DNA of 64,000 bases from Solicoccozyma terricola (Eukaryota > Basidiomycota > Tremellomycetes > Filobasidiales > Piskurozymaceae). Shown here piece by piece: positions 1 through 10,012 of this stretch. The DNA lies in contig BCLD01000002.1 in the NCBI GenBank assembly GCA_001600875.1, forward strand, positions 217,164 through 281,163, written 5' to 3'. The translations under genes and the position numbers were made by a program. Under the pieces are notes generated by a model. That model was given only the letters and a program-made list of their open reading frames with translations. It had not been told where the DNA came from and ran no database searches. Position 1 is the stretch's first letter. Every line of letters begins with the position of its first letter.

Positions 1-309
1 TAATTGCTTGTACCGGAGTATAAATGTAACTCGGGATGGAATCGTTTTCTGAAGCGTGATGCTCAGAATATATACGCAGCACGCTGCGAAACGTCCCGTT
101 TCGTTGATAAACTGCTCGGAAGGCTAAAGCTGTAGATTGTGGGGGCAACGTGCGCACGGCTGAGTTTGGCCGCCTGGGTACCGCAATTTGGCGTAAATCG
201 CCACGGCAGTGGCAAGTGGAACCGATTCAATCGAGATCCTGCCCTTGGCCGACCTGGTGCCACCGAGACGCTCCGACGGGTTTCGTGGATAAAACATCCT
301 CACCGCCGG

Positions 310-406
310 CGCTGATTTATAAAGTCGTGCTGTCCACGCAACTTTCCCCAGTCCACTCCTCTTCGCGCACACATTCGCCACTCCGCTCCTACTTTGCACC
401 TCGAAG
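310..406 (+). promoter_or_regulatory. Probable core promoter with TATA box and CT-rich block
   Basis: A TTTATAAAG box near 317-325 is followed by a pyrimidine-rich stretch (about 345-395) and then an ATG at 407. This is the usual layout of a fungal core promoter with a CT-rich block before the start site. The gene it would drive is cut short. Confidence 0.4.
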
Positions 407-529
407 ATGACCTTCACCAACGGCACTTCTGTCCCCAACGCGAATGGCCACGCTACAGCGAACGGGGATTCCCCTCGACAGCTCTCGGCAGGCGGCAAGA
501 TGGTCCTCATCGTGGGTGTCGTTAACTAA
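407..529 (+). pseudogene. Short 5' exon remnant, product unknown
   Basis: An ATG-initiated frame of 40 codons follows a TATA/CT promoter. It is rich in Asn, Gly, Thr and Ala and ends in a hydrophobic MVLIVGVVN-like stretch before TAA. It looks like the first exon of a gene whose remainder is missing: no coherent coding sequence continues on this strand, and the next recognisable material on the other strand (607-690) resembles a retroelement. The N-terminus is too low in complexity to assign a family. Confidence 0.35.
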
Positions 530-606
530 GTTGCCGTCAAAGTACGCTCTCACAATATCCGCTTGATCAATTTGAGGGTCCAAAGTCGCGGCAACTGTCA
601 GTTAGA

Positions 607-690
607 TTCTCGATGATGATGTTTGGCGCCCAACAGGAGCACGGGTCTCGTCCACACCAATGTCAGAAACCTGCGAGTGGCCGCCTTCCA
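607..690 (-). pseudogene. Copia reverse transcriptase scrap
   Basis: The minus strand encodes a stretch containing SQVSDIGVDETRAPVGRQTS. This aligns by eye with the SQIPGIDFEETYAPVGRTPS block of the copia element at 20.1-21.7 kb, the conserved start of the copia reverse transcriptase domain. No more of the domain is recognisable on either side. Short and degenerate, so the call is tentative. Confidence 0.4.
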
Positions 691-1739
691 CATTCATGGC
701 CTTGTGCTCGGCGTTTCGGCCCTCAACATCCCTTTGATCGTCAGGACCCACTTTGCGCCGATCTCTGATTTGGACCCATTCACATATTAGCCCACTCACA
801 CATTCATACGAAGCCGTGACACCAGTCGACATCATCTGCTCCATTTAGTGGCACTGGCGTGTAAAGACAGCCTGTCCTGTCAAGTTCGCTGTGCTAGCGC
901 TTTCGCATCCCGCACCGGGCTAGGCATCCCTCGACCGAGTCGCGCTGGGACGGCCGCCGCCCGACTCGCGAGCACCGTTAACCAGCGGGGTCACCTGCCC
1001 CTCTGGTGATTGCATGTAATCAGGTCGTTAGCTGTAAATTGCAGCGGCGCCATGTACTGTCCCCCGGAATCGATTCCTATTTGTATGAATCACCTCCGTA
1101 TAGCTCCTTCGCATTGGTCGGGGTTTTGTTGTCGGTGAAACTGACGCCAGCGGTCGTGACCGAATGCGTCACCCTAGAAGCAAAGATCAAGACCGTGACG
1201 GTGGTCGAGTTAGGGCCCAAGCGAATTCCTGATGCTATTCCATCGACGACTCTTGTGTGCTTGCTTGCACAGCCAAGCGCTTGGAACAGCCCCCCTCCAA
1301 GGTTCCGTCGTAACATTGTCCTTGTCTAGAGTAGTACTTCCTCGTTGTGACCAGGCCAGTCGTAAACAGAGCTAGACCCTCCCCGTCTTTCGTCCGATTT
1401 TTGCGACCGAGTGATGCCGTTTCGCAGACTCCACCCACGTGAAATTATTGTGAGAATCCGGTCCCTCACACAATGCTCCTCCACGTCCAGTCTACAAGGA
1501 TGAAACTCAGTTTCTATAAGATTAGATTTGAGGGTTGTACCCATACCAGCGCCGTTAGGGGTAAGCGACCCTTGCTGGGGGAACATAACGGCTGCATGCG
1601 TAGCACAAAGGGTAAACATTTCAGAAAGATAGCCTCAGGATAGGAATTGTAGCACTTGTTGCTTACTCACTCAGGCACTGCCAAGCAAATTGGTGAAGAG
1701 AAGAGGTTGACAAGAGGTCAGGTTACAGTGAGGCCAAGA
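691..1739. other. No recognisable gene
   Basis: Reading frames here are short, overlap on both strands and show no family motif. The only notable item is a degenerate copy of the 19-base palindrome near 862-881 (AAAGACAGCCTGTCCTGTC). Confidence 0.5.
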
Positions 1740-1935
1740 ACGTTCCACTCCAGTTTGAGGCCTCCTCGCCTGTCGTCGAGGCAACTATCGTACCTCGAGA
1801 CGCCGTTCTAACATTTTGGGCCGACGATGTCGTCCTCACCGAGAGGATGGCAATCGAAGATCTTCGCGGTCGGATTCAATCTGACCTTCCACGAGCCTTC
1901 CGAGGGAATCGCCCGCATGTCTTCCAGACAGATTG
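1740..1935 (-). pseudogene. Fragment of a paralogue of the gene at 25.7-26.9 kb
   Basis: Read on the minus strand, this stretch encodes NPTAKIFDCHPLG, then GVSRYDSCL and GGLKLEW, matching NPTANIFDCHPLE, DVSRYYACL and GGLKLNQ near the start of the uncharacterised minus-strand gene at 25687-26912. Similarity is also plain at the DNA level (for example GGATGGCAATCGAAGAT in both). It has an in-frame stop and no flanking continuation, so it is a relic. Function unknown. Confidence 0.6.
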
Positions 1936-2030
1936 CCAAGGCGTTCCTCCGGGGAATTGTCCGATTGTCCGTAGGAGTGTCCTACAGTCCGAAGTGATAG
2001 AGCGCTCTAAAGACACGGTTATTTCAACAA

Positions 2031-2495
2031 ATGCCACGAGATGATATCACCGCATCTACAGGGCGAGAGCTATTGGGTGATGCGTTCGCGACGGACTTGA
2101 TCAAGAAGGTCGAAGTCAAGGGACTCGACAAGGAGGTTGTTGTCGCCACACTGACGAGATTAACCGCTGAATCCATAGTGGCCGCCTACAAGCAATACTG
2201 CCCGCGTTCCAAAACACCCCCCGGACTCGCCCACCTGGTCGGAATTGTTGGTCTCGCCGCGTTCCTTGTGTAAACGATTCCCTATTCACGCTTGAAAGCT
2301 GATCTACTCTCCACTCTTTCCACTCAGTATCTTGTGGGGCGACAGTCTCAACCCAGCCATCACGGACTACATGAAATCTGAACTCCCTCACACACGCATC
2401 CTTCAACTCGACGTCCTCGGTGTCCCGGCGGCCGCCAAAGAGGCCATCTCATTCGCCTTGCTCAGGGTGAAGAGTTCTTGCATCGGTTCTCAGTC
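2031..2495 (+). pseudogene. Anhydro-N-acetylmuramic acid kinase-like C-terminal fragment
   Basis: The first part carries TGRELLGDAFATDLI and TLTRLTAESIVAAYKQYCP, and after a probable intron (about 2271-2319) a second part reads LNPAITDYMKSELP then LDVLGVPAAAKEAISFALL. Order and spacing match the C-terminal half of AnmK-type sugar kinases, which phosphorylate 1,6-anhydro-MurNAc and have fungal homologues. The N-terminal ATP-binding half is absent, the Gly-rich motif before NPAI is degenerate, and the two parts do not join cleanly in frame. It is therefore a decayed fragment rather than a working gene. It faces, tail to tail, the CHAT gene that starts at 6010 on the other strand. Confidence 0.6.
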
Positions 2496-2548
2496 CTCAA
2501 GGTGAAAAAAAACGGTCTGGCGCAGTTCCCCTTCGTCCTAAAGTGTCC

Positions 2549-5500
2549 TCAAGCACCCCAATGCACATATGGCGCCCACGCCAACGGATTATCCTCCATG
2601 TCTTCCTGGACATGAAGTGTCGCTTTGTGAACAGCTGTCGCTATTAACCTATCAACCCATTCCTCCACTGGCCTATCCAGCACCGTCTTCCAGAAAACGT
2701 CCGCAAAATCGGGCGAGATCAAGTCGGACACGGGCCACATAGAGGCGATAACGTGAGGATATCCAGCAGCAAGGAATCCCGAGGCCAGATGCAGTACCTC
2801 GTCTTTGAAAAGTTCTACGCGACTTTGAGCGGTTGAGCAGGCCGACAGGAAAGCAATGCAGGCCCGCGGGAGGTCTGCGCGAGCAAGTTGAGTGAGAGTA
2901 AGCTCCTGGAGGACTGGGATGGGGTCGGAAGGCGGTTCAGGTTTGCGAAGAAGAGCAAGGTAGCTGTCAGCCGGTTGTCGGGGGTCGGATTGGCCATGAC
3001 AGACGAGGTGAGCGAACTGGCATTCACGCAGTTCCCTGAGGGCATCGGATGCGTATCTGGATTCGATGATGTCGACTTTCGGCTTCTTTCCTTTCGAACT
3101 AAGAAGGTTCTCGTCGAAGGCCTTCTTGACTGCCGCTAGCTCCCTTTCTGCATGTAGAAGAGGTTTCATACCAGGAGTGGTTGGCATAGCGGTCCCGAAC
3201 ACTTTGAACCCCTCTTCGACGCTCGAGAGCTTGGTGGCCTGATATTTTGAATGAAACAAGGCTTTGAGGGTCGGAGCGTATGAGGAGAGGACGTGGTCCA
3301 TGGCCTTATCTGGGTTCTTGGCATCGTAGATACCGGCAGCATGGAAAGGTAGATGGCTGGCGGCGCCACAGCCGATCCACCAGATCCTGGGGAGATCCTC
3401 CGGCGGGGTTCTCCGACCGCTGACCCGATCGAAACCGAGACTTCGCAAGACGGGACGAACGGTCGAATTGTAGAGCCAAGGCAAAGATGACTTGAGAAGC
3501 TTGGCGTTGACGGTCGCTACATCGTTCGCCTCACAAATATACATGATAGGGTCGAAGTTGTCCGTAACGCCGGCGTTGTTCAAGTTGTGTAGGCGGAGAT
3601 GACTGATGCCTTCCTGCGTGATCACTACGGCGTCGCTCCGGAGTGGATGAACGTTGACCAGTACAATTTGACCCCAATCCGCAGCGAAGCGCATGAGGTC
3701 CTTTTCCCCTGGTGTTCGTAAAAAGCGACCAGAACTATCTATATCCCTAACCTGCTTAATGAGGTCCTTGTACTTGGTGGCGGCCTCTCGACGCTGCTCA
3801 ATTCGCGATAATTCCTCGGTGGTCATCACAAATGACTCATCTTGAGGCGATTCTTCCAGGAATATTCTTGATCTGAGCTCTTGAGCTCTTTCGGCGAATC
3901 CTTGCATGCCTTTCCCCTTCAACTCCTCGAAATCCCAACGTATTCCCGTGAGACTTCCGACAATGACGCCGCGACCCTCGTCCAAAAGCTCGAGAGCTCG
4001 ATATAAGGGCTCTTTCATCGTTAAAGCGAGGGCAAATGCAAAGCCACCCAAGCCGACGATGTCGGCGATTTCGTTCGTCATGTCCGACAACGGGAGGGAG
4101 ACGTCCAGAAGCGTGGCCAGACCCTCAATGCCTTCGGCGCAAGTCCTGAGGGCTGACTCCAGGTCACCCAGGTCCATGTAAACCGCCACAAGTCGATTAA
4201 TCGTGACGTATCGAAGAGGTGGGAGACGCGAGATAGCCGTCACCTGAGCCACCAAGCTCTTCTCATAAGCGACTGCTGCCTTTCCCAGGTCTCTGGACCG
4301 AAGTTCGAGCTGAAGGCCGAGATCATGCCATGCGTTTTCACTGAGATCAGAACAGTGCTGGCAGGTCGAGAAGAGCTCGAGTGGGTTGTCTGTGCACAGA
4401 TTGTCAAACTCTTCATTGCACAAAGCGGCGACGACTGCCCCCAGTCGAGTCCGAAGTTCCAATGCGATTTTCATCCCCATTTCGGACGAGGTCCGCTCTG
4501 CGGCGGCGATGAGTCCAGTTACGGACCGTAAGCCTCTTTCAACGTGGGAATCACTGAGAGACCCTTGGCTGTAGAATGTTTCCAGTGCGCGGAGGTAGGT
4601 CTTGACGAAATGCAGCTCGTCTTTCCATGCATGTCTGTCGAAAAGGTGGATTGGCTGAGGAGCGTCATCGGCCATCCGAAATGCTTGTATATGCTCTACC
4701 ATGGCAACAACATCGCCGCCAAACGTCTTCATCTGGGAGAGTCCCGAATTGGCAGCAAAGGCACCTGAAGCTTCTCGAGCAAGAGCAGCTGCCGCAAAAC
4801 GGGAGTCCCGCTCTGTCCGTGCGACTGTGGTGTGAATACAGTAACTCAGCCTAAGAAGTGCCGTGCGAGCGACGTCGTCTGTTTGTGCAGTCAGGATCGA
4901 TGTATCCACCCAGTTAATCAGAGCGTATCTGCGGCGGCGGTCCGGCAGCTTGTCGAAGGTTCGGAACAGCAGGCTGTTCCCGATTTCGGCTATTCGTTCT
5001 CTGTTGGCGTCTTGAGGACCTGTTCGAAGTAGACCTTTCTTCACCATGCGAAATACTTCCGCATGATCAGGTGTGACGGCATAAACGTCGTCGAGTGCTT
5101 CGAGCACCGTTAAGTGAAGCGCGAGGGCCGGACCATCCAATTCGCCGTCGACAGAGGAAAAAACACCAGGAGATCGCTGGCCAATCTTCAAAGCACTCTC
5201 CCACCGGTCCAACCGATCTCGGTCAGTGCGCATAAGTCCGGCAGAATAGAGAGCGCCCTGGTAATCCAGGAGCCGGCGTGTCTTCAGCGTCGCCTCCTCG
5301 TCAGCTGGAGCGAGGAGGTCCGATGAAGCAAAATCCTTTAGGGCTTCGTCCAGCTCGTCGAGATCGACCTGATTGCTCTCCCAAATGCGGACACCCATCT
5401 GTCCTAAGAGGTGAAACAAGCAGCTGGCATTGGAGATGGCGTTGGGTCGTTCGAAGATATCCAAGTAAAAATCAAGGGCGTGTTGTATGAATGTTTGCAG

Positions 5501-6010
5501 GCGGCGAAGAGTGCTGATGGCAGGTTTGCTTGCCATCAATGTCTCCGTGAGGGGAGCCAACAGAACCTCGTAGACCTCATCTAGGTGATCAGGCGAGGCT
5601 TCGTCGATAGCAATCTCGGCCATATTCAAGGCTGGCGCAAACGGGTCCGGTTCGGCGAGGTCTTGTCGATTTTGCAGCTCAGTCCTGGCGTACATAGCAT
5701 AGAACAAGTACAGGCAATCCAGTGGAGATTCCGCCTCGAGGCCGTTAACTTGTTGACGAATCTCCTCCAGGACACAGTAAGCGCTTTGATGGAGGGTTCT
5801 TCGAACGGATTTGTCGGCCTCTCCCAGGTACATGTAAACCGGGTTCGTGGGATCCGATGTAAGAGCTAAGATGCTCGCTTCAACTGCTTGAGCTGCAGGA
5901 CTGATGATACCACCGCCGATGGCACTGGTAGTTTCCTCATCCTGGCTCGTGCTGAAGCAACTGAAGAAGCTGAAGCAGCTGAAGCAATTTGCTGGTGAGT
6001 AGGGTGTCAT
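2549..6010 (-). CDS. TPR-CHAT protein (caspase-like CHAT protease), intact
   Basis: This uninterrupted frame gives about 1,153 residues from the ATG at 6010; the frame is open further upstream, but without an ATG. Residues up to about 750 form an alpha-helical, TPR-like solenoid, and the last roughly 300 are a CHAT domain: WWIGCGAASHLPFHAAGIY, SSYAPTLKAL, HLVCHG with the catalytic His near residue 1005, and FLSACSTA with the catalytic Cys near 1058, then ASGFLAAGYPHVIASMW. CHAT domains are clan CD cysteine peptidases related to caspases and separase; in bacteria TPR-CHAT proteins act as signal-activated proteases in cell-death defence. A Cys/Phe/Ser-rich stretch lies just after the start, over a CTGAAG-type repeat (about 5950-5985). 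Three damaged relatives lie elsewhere in the window, so this is the only copy likely to work. Substrate unknown. Confidence 0.88.
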   Translation of the reverse strand: MTPYSPANCFSCFSFFSCFSTSQDEETTSAIGGGIISPAAQAVEASILALTSDPTNPVYMYLGEADKSVRRTLHQSAYCVLEEIRQQVNGLEAESPLDCLYLFYAMYARTELQNRQDLAEPDPFAPALNMAEIAIDEASPDHLDEVYEVLLAPLTETLMASKPAISTLRRLQTFIQHALDFYLDIFERPNAISNASCLFHLLGQMGVRIWESNQVDLDELDEALKDFASSDLLAPADEEATLKTRRLLDYQGALYSAGLMRTDRDRLDRWESALKIGQRSPGVFSSVDGELDGPALALHLTVLEALDDVYAVTPDHAEVFRMVKKGLLRTGPQDANRERIAEIGNSLLFRTFDKLPDRRRRYALINWVDTSILTAQTDDVARTALLRLSYCIHTTVARTERDSRFAAAALAREASGAFAANSGLSQMKTFGGDVVAMVEHIQAFRMADDAPQPIHLFDRHAWKDELHFVKTYLRALETFYSQGSLSDSHVERGLRSVTGLIAAAERTSSEMGMKIALELRTRLGAVVAALCNEEFDNLCTDNPLELFSTCQHCSDLSENAWHDLGLQLELRSRDLGKAAVAYEKSLVAQVTAISRLPPLRYVTINRLVAVYMDLGDLESALRTCAEGIEGLATLLDVSLPLSDMTNEIADIVGLGGFAFALALTMKEPLYRALELLDEGRGVIVGSLTGIRWDFEELKGKGMQGFAERAQELRSRIFLEESPQDESFVMTTEELSRIEQRREAATKYKDLIKQVRDIDSSGRFLRTPGEKDLMRFAADWGQIVLVNVHPLRSDAVVITQEGISHLRLHNLNNAGVTDNFDPIMYICEANDVATVNAKLLKSSLPWLYNSTVRPVLRSLGFDRVSGRRTPPEDLPRIWWIGCGAASHLPFHAAGIYDAKNPDKAMDHVLSSYAPTLKALFHSKYQATKLSSVEEGFKVFGTAMPTTPGMKPLLHAERELAAVKKAFDENLLSSKGKKPKVDIIESRYASDALRELRECQFAHLVCHGQSDPRQPADSYLALLRKPEPPSDPIPVLQELTLTQLARADLPRACIAFLSACSTAQSRVELFKDEVLHLASGFLAAGYPHVIASMWPVSDLISPDFADVFWKTVLDRPVEEWVDRLIATAVHKATLHVQEDMEDNPLAWAPYVHWGA

Positions 6011-6689
6011 CTTCCGTTCCCTGAGAAACAGGTGGAGGCCTTGATGAGATACCCGAATGAGATAGGAATGCCCTTGCAACCTTCGGGATTGTTACGTCAG
6101 TATTACGAGACGTCAAACCCGTATTGTAAAACGATAGGCAATACGGACGTTCTTGAGGAATCAAGCTAGGCTTTCCTTTATGAGCGACATAACGTAGCCA
6201 GTTGTCAGCTGCCTACCTGCCAATTCTGTTAGGCAGGTGACATGGTGGTGCAGGGATGGTGGCGGAGCCGATGGAAAGAAAACGTCCTACCCTATCGCAG
6301 TACAGTGCGCAGCCGCCGTGAGGTTCGTGACAAATATTTGAATCCGTATTTGATGACCGCATGCCATCTTGTTTTCCTCAAGTACCCGAGAAGTGGCATT
6401 GAAACCACAAAGTGCCGGAAGCATCGCGGGGCCAGGTGTTGAGGGCGCGCATGTGAAGACGAGGTTTTGGAAGAGCAACGCCCGCACCTCTGAAACTCCC
6501 GGGCGTTGAGCACGCGGAGACGAGGGTTAAAAGCATGTTCCAAGTCGGATACGAAGTTTACAGATTACGCAGGCTCCTTGTTGCAGGGGGCCCTCCCAGC
6601 GCAGTCGATTTCCTCGGTGGCATCTGCTTTGCGCTACAGATCCCGCCTATAAAGGGCCCCGGGGGCGAAAATCACCCGGGCGATCAGCG

Positions 6690-7317
6690 TGAGAGGATGG
6701 AAGGCTGTAGAGAAGTTACTTCTGATTCCAAGTCCAGAGAGGTGCATGCACGCCAGAACTTCGAGTTGAAGACTGATCCACGGTCAGAGACAATGTCCTT
6801 GGGTAGACCGTGCAGTCGAAAAACGTGTTGCTTATAGAGGGTAGCATGGTTCGGTGAATCGAATCCTTGTTCCGCCTAGGGTATGAAGTGTGCCATCTTG
6901 GTGAATCGATCGACAATGACGAGGATTGAGTCAAAGCCATTTGAAGGTGGTAATTTGACGATCGAATCCATCAAAATCGATTGCCAAGGTGCAAAAGGTT
7001 GTAATAATCCATAAGGTTGATATCTTGGTGTCTTGTTTCTTGTGCATGTCTCGCAACCTTGAACAAAGGTGGTCACGAAAGCACGCATGCCAGGGAAGTA
7101 AAAAGTTCTGGCCAATAAGCGAAGTCTTGTCATTGCCAAGGTGTCCACTGAGCGGCGAGTTGTGTACTAGAGCCAGAAAGTCGAGTTTGAGTTGATGATT
7201 ATCTGGTACGTAAACCAGACTGTTGTTGAAAAGTACGAGACTGTCTTGAAGTGAGTACCCAAGGAGCAGGATAGTACATACCGTGAGGCAGACCACCCCG
7301 CCGGGCCTGAAGTTCAA
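6690..7317 (-). pseudogene. Ty3/gypsy integrase remnant
   Basis: Conceptual fragments in more than one frame read, in order, VHNSPLSGHLG, CETCTRNK, WQSILMDSIVKLPPS, ILVIVDRFTKMAHFIP and [15 protein letters not shown]. These are the HHCC zinc-binding domain and the first two acidic positions (LMD and SDRG) of a gypsy-type integrase core. Frame changes occur near 7170 and 6900, and the third acidic residue and C-terminal part are missing. No LTR of this element is seen nearby. It is a dead fragment. Confidence 0.85.
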
Positions 7318-7764
7318 CTATGAGCTTTTTAACTGCAACAACTTTAATATACGCTATTGGCACCAGACTTGGCCTCCCATTGTTCCTCGTTAAGGGATTT
7401 AAATGGTACTCATTCCAACTATAAGACCCAAAGGGCCCTCCCTATATTGTTATTTATTGTCACAACCTCCCTGTGTCGGGATTGGGTAATTTGCGCGCCT
7501 GCTGCNTTCCTTGGATGTGGTAGCCGTTTCTCAGGCTCCTTCTCCGAAATTGATGACTATACGAATCCGAAGACTCAAGCCCCATCATGGCCCAAGACCG
7601 AATAACCAATCCGAAGACCAGAGATCCGATCAAGTGCTTAAACGTTCATAGTATGCACAGTTCGACCTTGTTTGTAATGCCGAACTCCTCCGAACTCAGA
7701 GCTGAGCGACCCCGAAAGGTGTTAAAGGGTGACGTCAAACACTCATCTCCCGCTTTCCAACTTT
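7318..7764. other. No recognisable gene
   Basis: About 450 bases between the gypsy integrase and the CHAT fragment. Only short unsupported frames, and one ambiguous base (7506). Confidence 0.5.
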
Positions 7765-7994
7765 AGCGAGGGCGATATTGAAGTCAAGTTCGACCTACCA
7801 TATATGCCTGCGAGACGAACGAGATAGTAACCGTCAACGGCAAGCTTCTCGATCCATCATTACCATGGCTCTACACGTCGGCCGTCCTTCCGGTCTTGCG
7901 AAGTCTTCAATTCGATCAGACCAGCGGTCGAGGATCGCGCCCAGATGATCTCCCCAGGATCTGTTGGATCGGCTGTGGCGCCGCCAGTCATCTG
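7765..7994 (+). pseudogene. CHAT domain fragment truncated by an LTR
   Basis: The plus strand encodes SLPWLYTSAVLPVLRSLQFD, then DDLPRICWIGCGAASHL, colinear with the start of the CHAT domain in the intact gene at 2549-6010. Upstream of about 7845 the match continues only after a frame change. The homology stops abruptly after GAASHL, where the copia LTR begins (7995), well before the catalytic His and Cys. The rest of the gene is not on the far side of the retroelement, so the locus was truncated and not merely interrupted. Confidence 0.8.
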
Positions 7995-8208
7995 CGTTAT
8001 GAATAATTGGTTTTTTCTCTTTCTGTTGTACATCGAGCTTGACAAGAAGTGGTCGACTTATATAGTACTGTTAGAACATGGAAACAAAGATCTTTGCCAC
8101 TTGCATCCTCTGCTATGCTGCAGTGCCATGCATTGCCATGCACTTTGCCATGCATTGCAATGCTATACTTCGGCATCAACCGTAGCACAGTATTCGCCAC
8201 TTCCAACA
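7995..8208 (-). repeat. Copia LTR, family A
   Basis: The reverse complement runs from TGTTGGAAGTGGCGAATAC to a terminus ending TTCATAACG, and matches the LTR at 21724-21930 and the solo copies at 25333 and 48475. It contains the CATGGCAGTGCATGGCACTGCAG-like internal region typical of the family. On its inner side lies the polypurine tract AGCTTGAGGGGGAG followed by the copia RNase H coding end, so this is the 3' LTR of a minus-strand element. The terminal base differs from the expected CA end. Confidence 0.85.
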
Positions 8209-8620
8209 CTCCCCCTCAAGCTCGAGGTTCTTTCAAACCTAGTTGTACCAAGTTTGATGAATGTCGAGGTCCAGGAAGTGGTTTGGTGAGGATGTCTGCT
8301 TGTTGCTGGCTCGTAGTAACATACTCCAAAGCTATTGATTTGTTGTGGATTAACTCGCGTATCAGGTGATGTCTGATGTCGATATGTTTCGTTCTCTGGT
8401 GTGTGCTTGGATTGACTGCAAGTCGGATTGCTCCTTGATTGTCGGTATGAAGAACTGTCGCTCTTGTGACGATGTTTTCAAACCCCAGTTCTTTGAGTAA
8501 GTTCCGAAGCCACAAAGCTTCCTTCGCTGCTTCAGCGATCGCAATATACTCCGCTTCAACTGTTGATGTTGCGACTGTTTGTTGCCTTTTTGAACTCCAA
8601 ACAATTGGCGAGTTATTGAA
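8209..8620 (-). pseudogene. Copia RNase H 3' fragment
   Basis: Read on the minus strand it encodes NNSPIVWSSKRQQTVATSTV, EAEYIAIAEAAKEALWLRNL, LHTDNQGAIRLAVNPSTHQR, RTKHIDIRHHLIREL and QQADILTKPLPGPRHSSNL. This is the C-terminal RNase H part of a Ty1/copia polyprotein, with the D and E catalytic positions of the subdomain. It matches 21310-21716 closely. The element is truncated on its 5' side, where it is joined directly to MFS transporter sequence at about 8615. Confidence 0.9.
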
Positions 8621-9118
8621 GGTGTTCGGCATGGAAAAAGCGATGAACTTGCATGGCCAGCAGTTGGCCGTGGTAAGTTTGCTCTTCTTGCCTTTCGTTC
8701 CTCTACTCACCCTATCCGACCCTCTCACAGGCTGCTTCCATGTTCTACATCGGACACATTATAGCACAAGCCCCCTGGGCATACCTCATCGGTCGCTTCC
8801 CAGCAGGTCGGGTCCTAGGCGCCTCTACTGTCATCTGGGGCGTCAGTGTACTCACCATGGTTGCAAACCAGAACTACACGCATATTCTTGTGAACAGGTT
8901 CTTCCTAGGGTGAGAGCGCACGCCTAGCCATCTGATTCGCACATTACTGACACCTCCCTTCAACCCAGCGTCTTTGAAGCGAGCGTCACACCGGGACTGT
9001 CGCTCATGACCGGCTTCTGGTATACTCGCGCAGAGGCCCCACTGCGACAAACGATCTGGTACTCTGCCGTTGGTTTTGGAGGTATGATTGGATCACTGAT
9101 GGCAGCCGGGATCTCTCA
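8612..9118 (+). pseudogene. MFS transporter fragment (allantoate permease-like)
   Basis: Spliced by eye, the exons encode GMEKAMNLHGQQLAV, then SMFYIGHIIAQAPWAYLIGR, WGVSVLTMVA, LVNRFFLG, VFEASVTPGLSLMTGFWYT and WYSAVGFGGMIGSLMAAGIS. This is the first third to half of a DAL5-like anion:cation symporter of the major facilitator superfamily. Introns with GTAAGT...CACAG (about 8673-8730) and GTGAGA...CCCAG (about 8910-8968) are intact, and a donor GTGAGT follows the last exon, but no further exons follow. The 5' end is lost at the junction with the copia fragment. A once normal transporter gene has been cut at both ends. Confidence 0.8.
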
Positions 9119-9321
9119 GTGAGTACGGAGTGGACGATCATCACATCGTCCATGTAATCTCAACGATTCGTCGCTCAATGACTTTTTGACGGCCCAATTG
9201 CGCTTGCTCAAGGGCTTTGAGACTCCTGTTGACCAAAAGGCCAAGCAGAACGACCGCCAATGGTGTCAAAAATGAAACCACCAAGATCGTGCTGCTGGAA
9301 CTCAGTACTGCGCAAAGAACG

Positions 9322-9445
9322 AAAAGACAACCTGTCTTTTGGTTTCGTTGCCATGCGGCGAAGACTCCGTTCGACAATCAGTGGGAAGTGCTTTGAACCT
9401 CGGCTGGCTGCGTTTTGATTTTGCCTGAAGACAGGCTGTCTTGTC
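9322..9445. repeat. Palindrome pair about 105 bases apart
   Basis: AAAAGACAACCTGTCTTTT at 9322-9340 and TGAAGACAGGCTGTCTTGTC at 9426-9445 are near-perfect copies of the 19-base palindrome AAAAGACAG-G/C-CTGTCTTTT. The outer flank, 9430-9533, is repeated in inverse orientation at 13298-13401 at about 93% identity by hand count. Confidence 0.75.
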
Positions 9446-9576
9446 GCGCGCCAACACCATTGCCTTGCGACTATGCAACCGTAGGGATATGGTCGAGCTT
9501 GGTTGGCTGGTTTCGTTCTTGTTGCTGGCCTACTACATGGCTGGACGAGACAACCATACAACGACAATCTCTAGCT

Positions 9577-9810
9577 CGCTTACCCTGACTATATAGGTGC
9601 AGGAGCGGCTTTAGAACAATAGAGAAATCGGTTACCCTTTTGCCGAAGTCAACAATAGTGTTGTTGACCTATAACAATGTAATGCACTTAGACCCATTGT
9701 TTCCCTGTCTCACTTCCTTATGTCTCACACTAGTCCTTGAGACATTCGTGCTTCCAACCTTCTTTCCATCTTGAGTCCTGTTGCCTATTGTTCTATGACC
9801 GGATGCGTCT
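9577..9810 (-). repeat. Copia LTR, family B, truncated by the N gap
   Basis: Matches the complete family-B LTR at 31255-31575 from CAACGACAATCTCTAGCTCG to GACCGGATGCGTCT. The left end is missing relative to the full LTR and the right end runs into the N run. Confidence 0.85.
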
Positions 9811-9910
9811 NNNNNNNNNNNNNNNNNNNNNNNNNNNNNNNNNNNNNNNNNNNNNNNNNNNNNNNNNNNNNNNNNNNNNNNNNNNNNNNNNNNNNNNNNN
9901 NNNNNNNNNN
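9811..9910. other. Assembly gap (100 N)
   Basis: A run of exactly 100 N flanked on both sides by the same 1,918 bases. The fixed size suggests a gap of unknown length. Confidence 0.98.
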
Positions 9911-10012
9911 GTCTTGCGAAGTCTTCAATTCGATCAGACCAGCGGTCGAGGATCGCGCCCAGATGATCTCCCCAGGATCTGTTGGATCGGCTGTGGCGCC
10001 GCCAGTCATCTG

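Larger units (their letters stand above)
7893..9810. repeat. 1,918-base exact repeat, copy 1 (left flank of N gap)
   Basis: This segment is repeated at 9911-11828 with a constant offset of 2,018. Every reading frame checked in it is identical in the second copy. The two copies abut the same N run, which suggests duplicated contig ends at a scaffold join and not a biological tandem duplication. It contains the CHAT fragment end, LTR, copia RNase H, MFS fragment, palindrome pair and most of a second LTR. Confidence 0.9.

Noticed and set aside
2888..5869. Many plus-strand reading frames of 60-95 codons
   Set aside because: They are antisense to the intact TPR-CHAT gene, and their composition follows from its codons.
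8120..8165. CCATGCATTGCCATGCACTT-type repeats as an independent microsatellite
   Set aside because: The same block is part of every family-A LTR copy, so it belongs to the LTR.
8466..8927. A 153-codon plus-strand frame spanning the copia/MFS joint
   Set aside because: Its first half is antisense to copia RNase H and only its second half matches the transporter, with an unspliced intron inside; not a real fusion gene.
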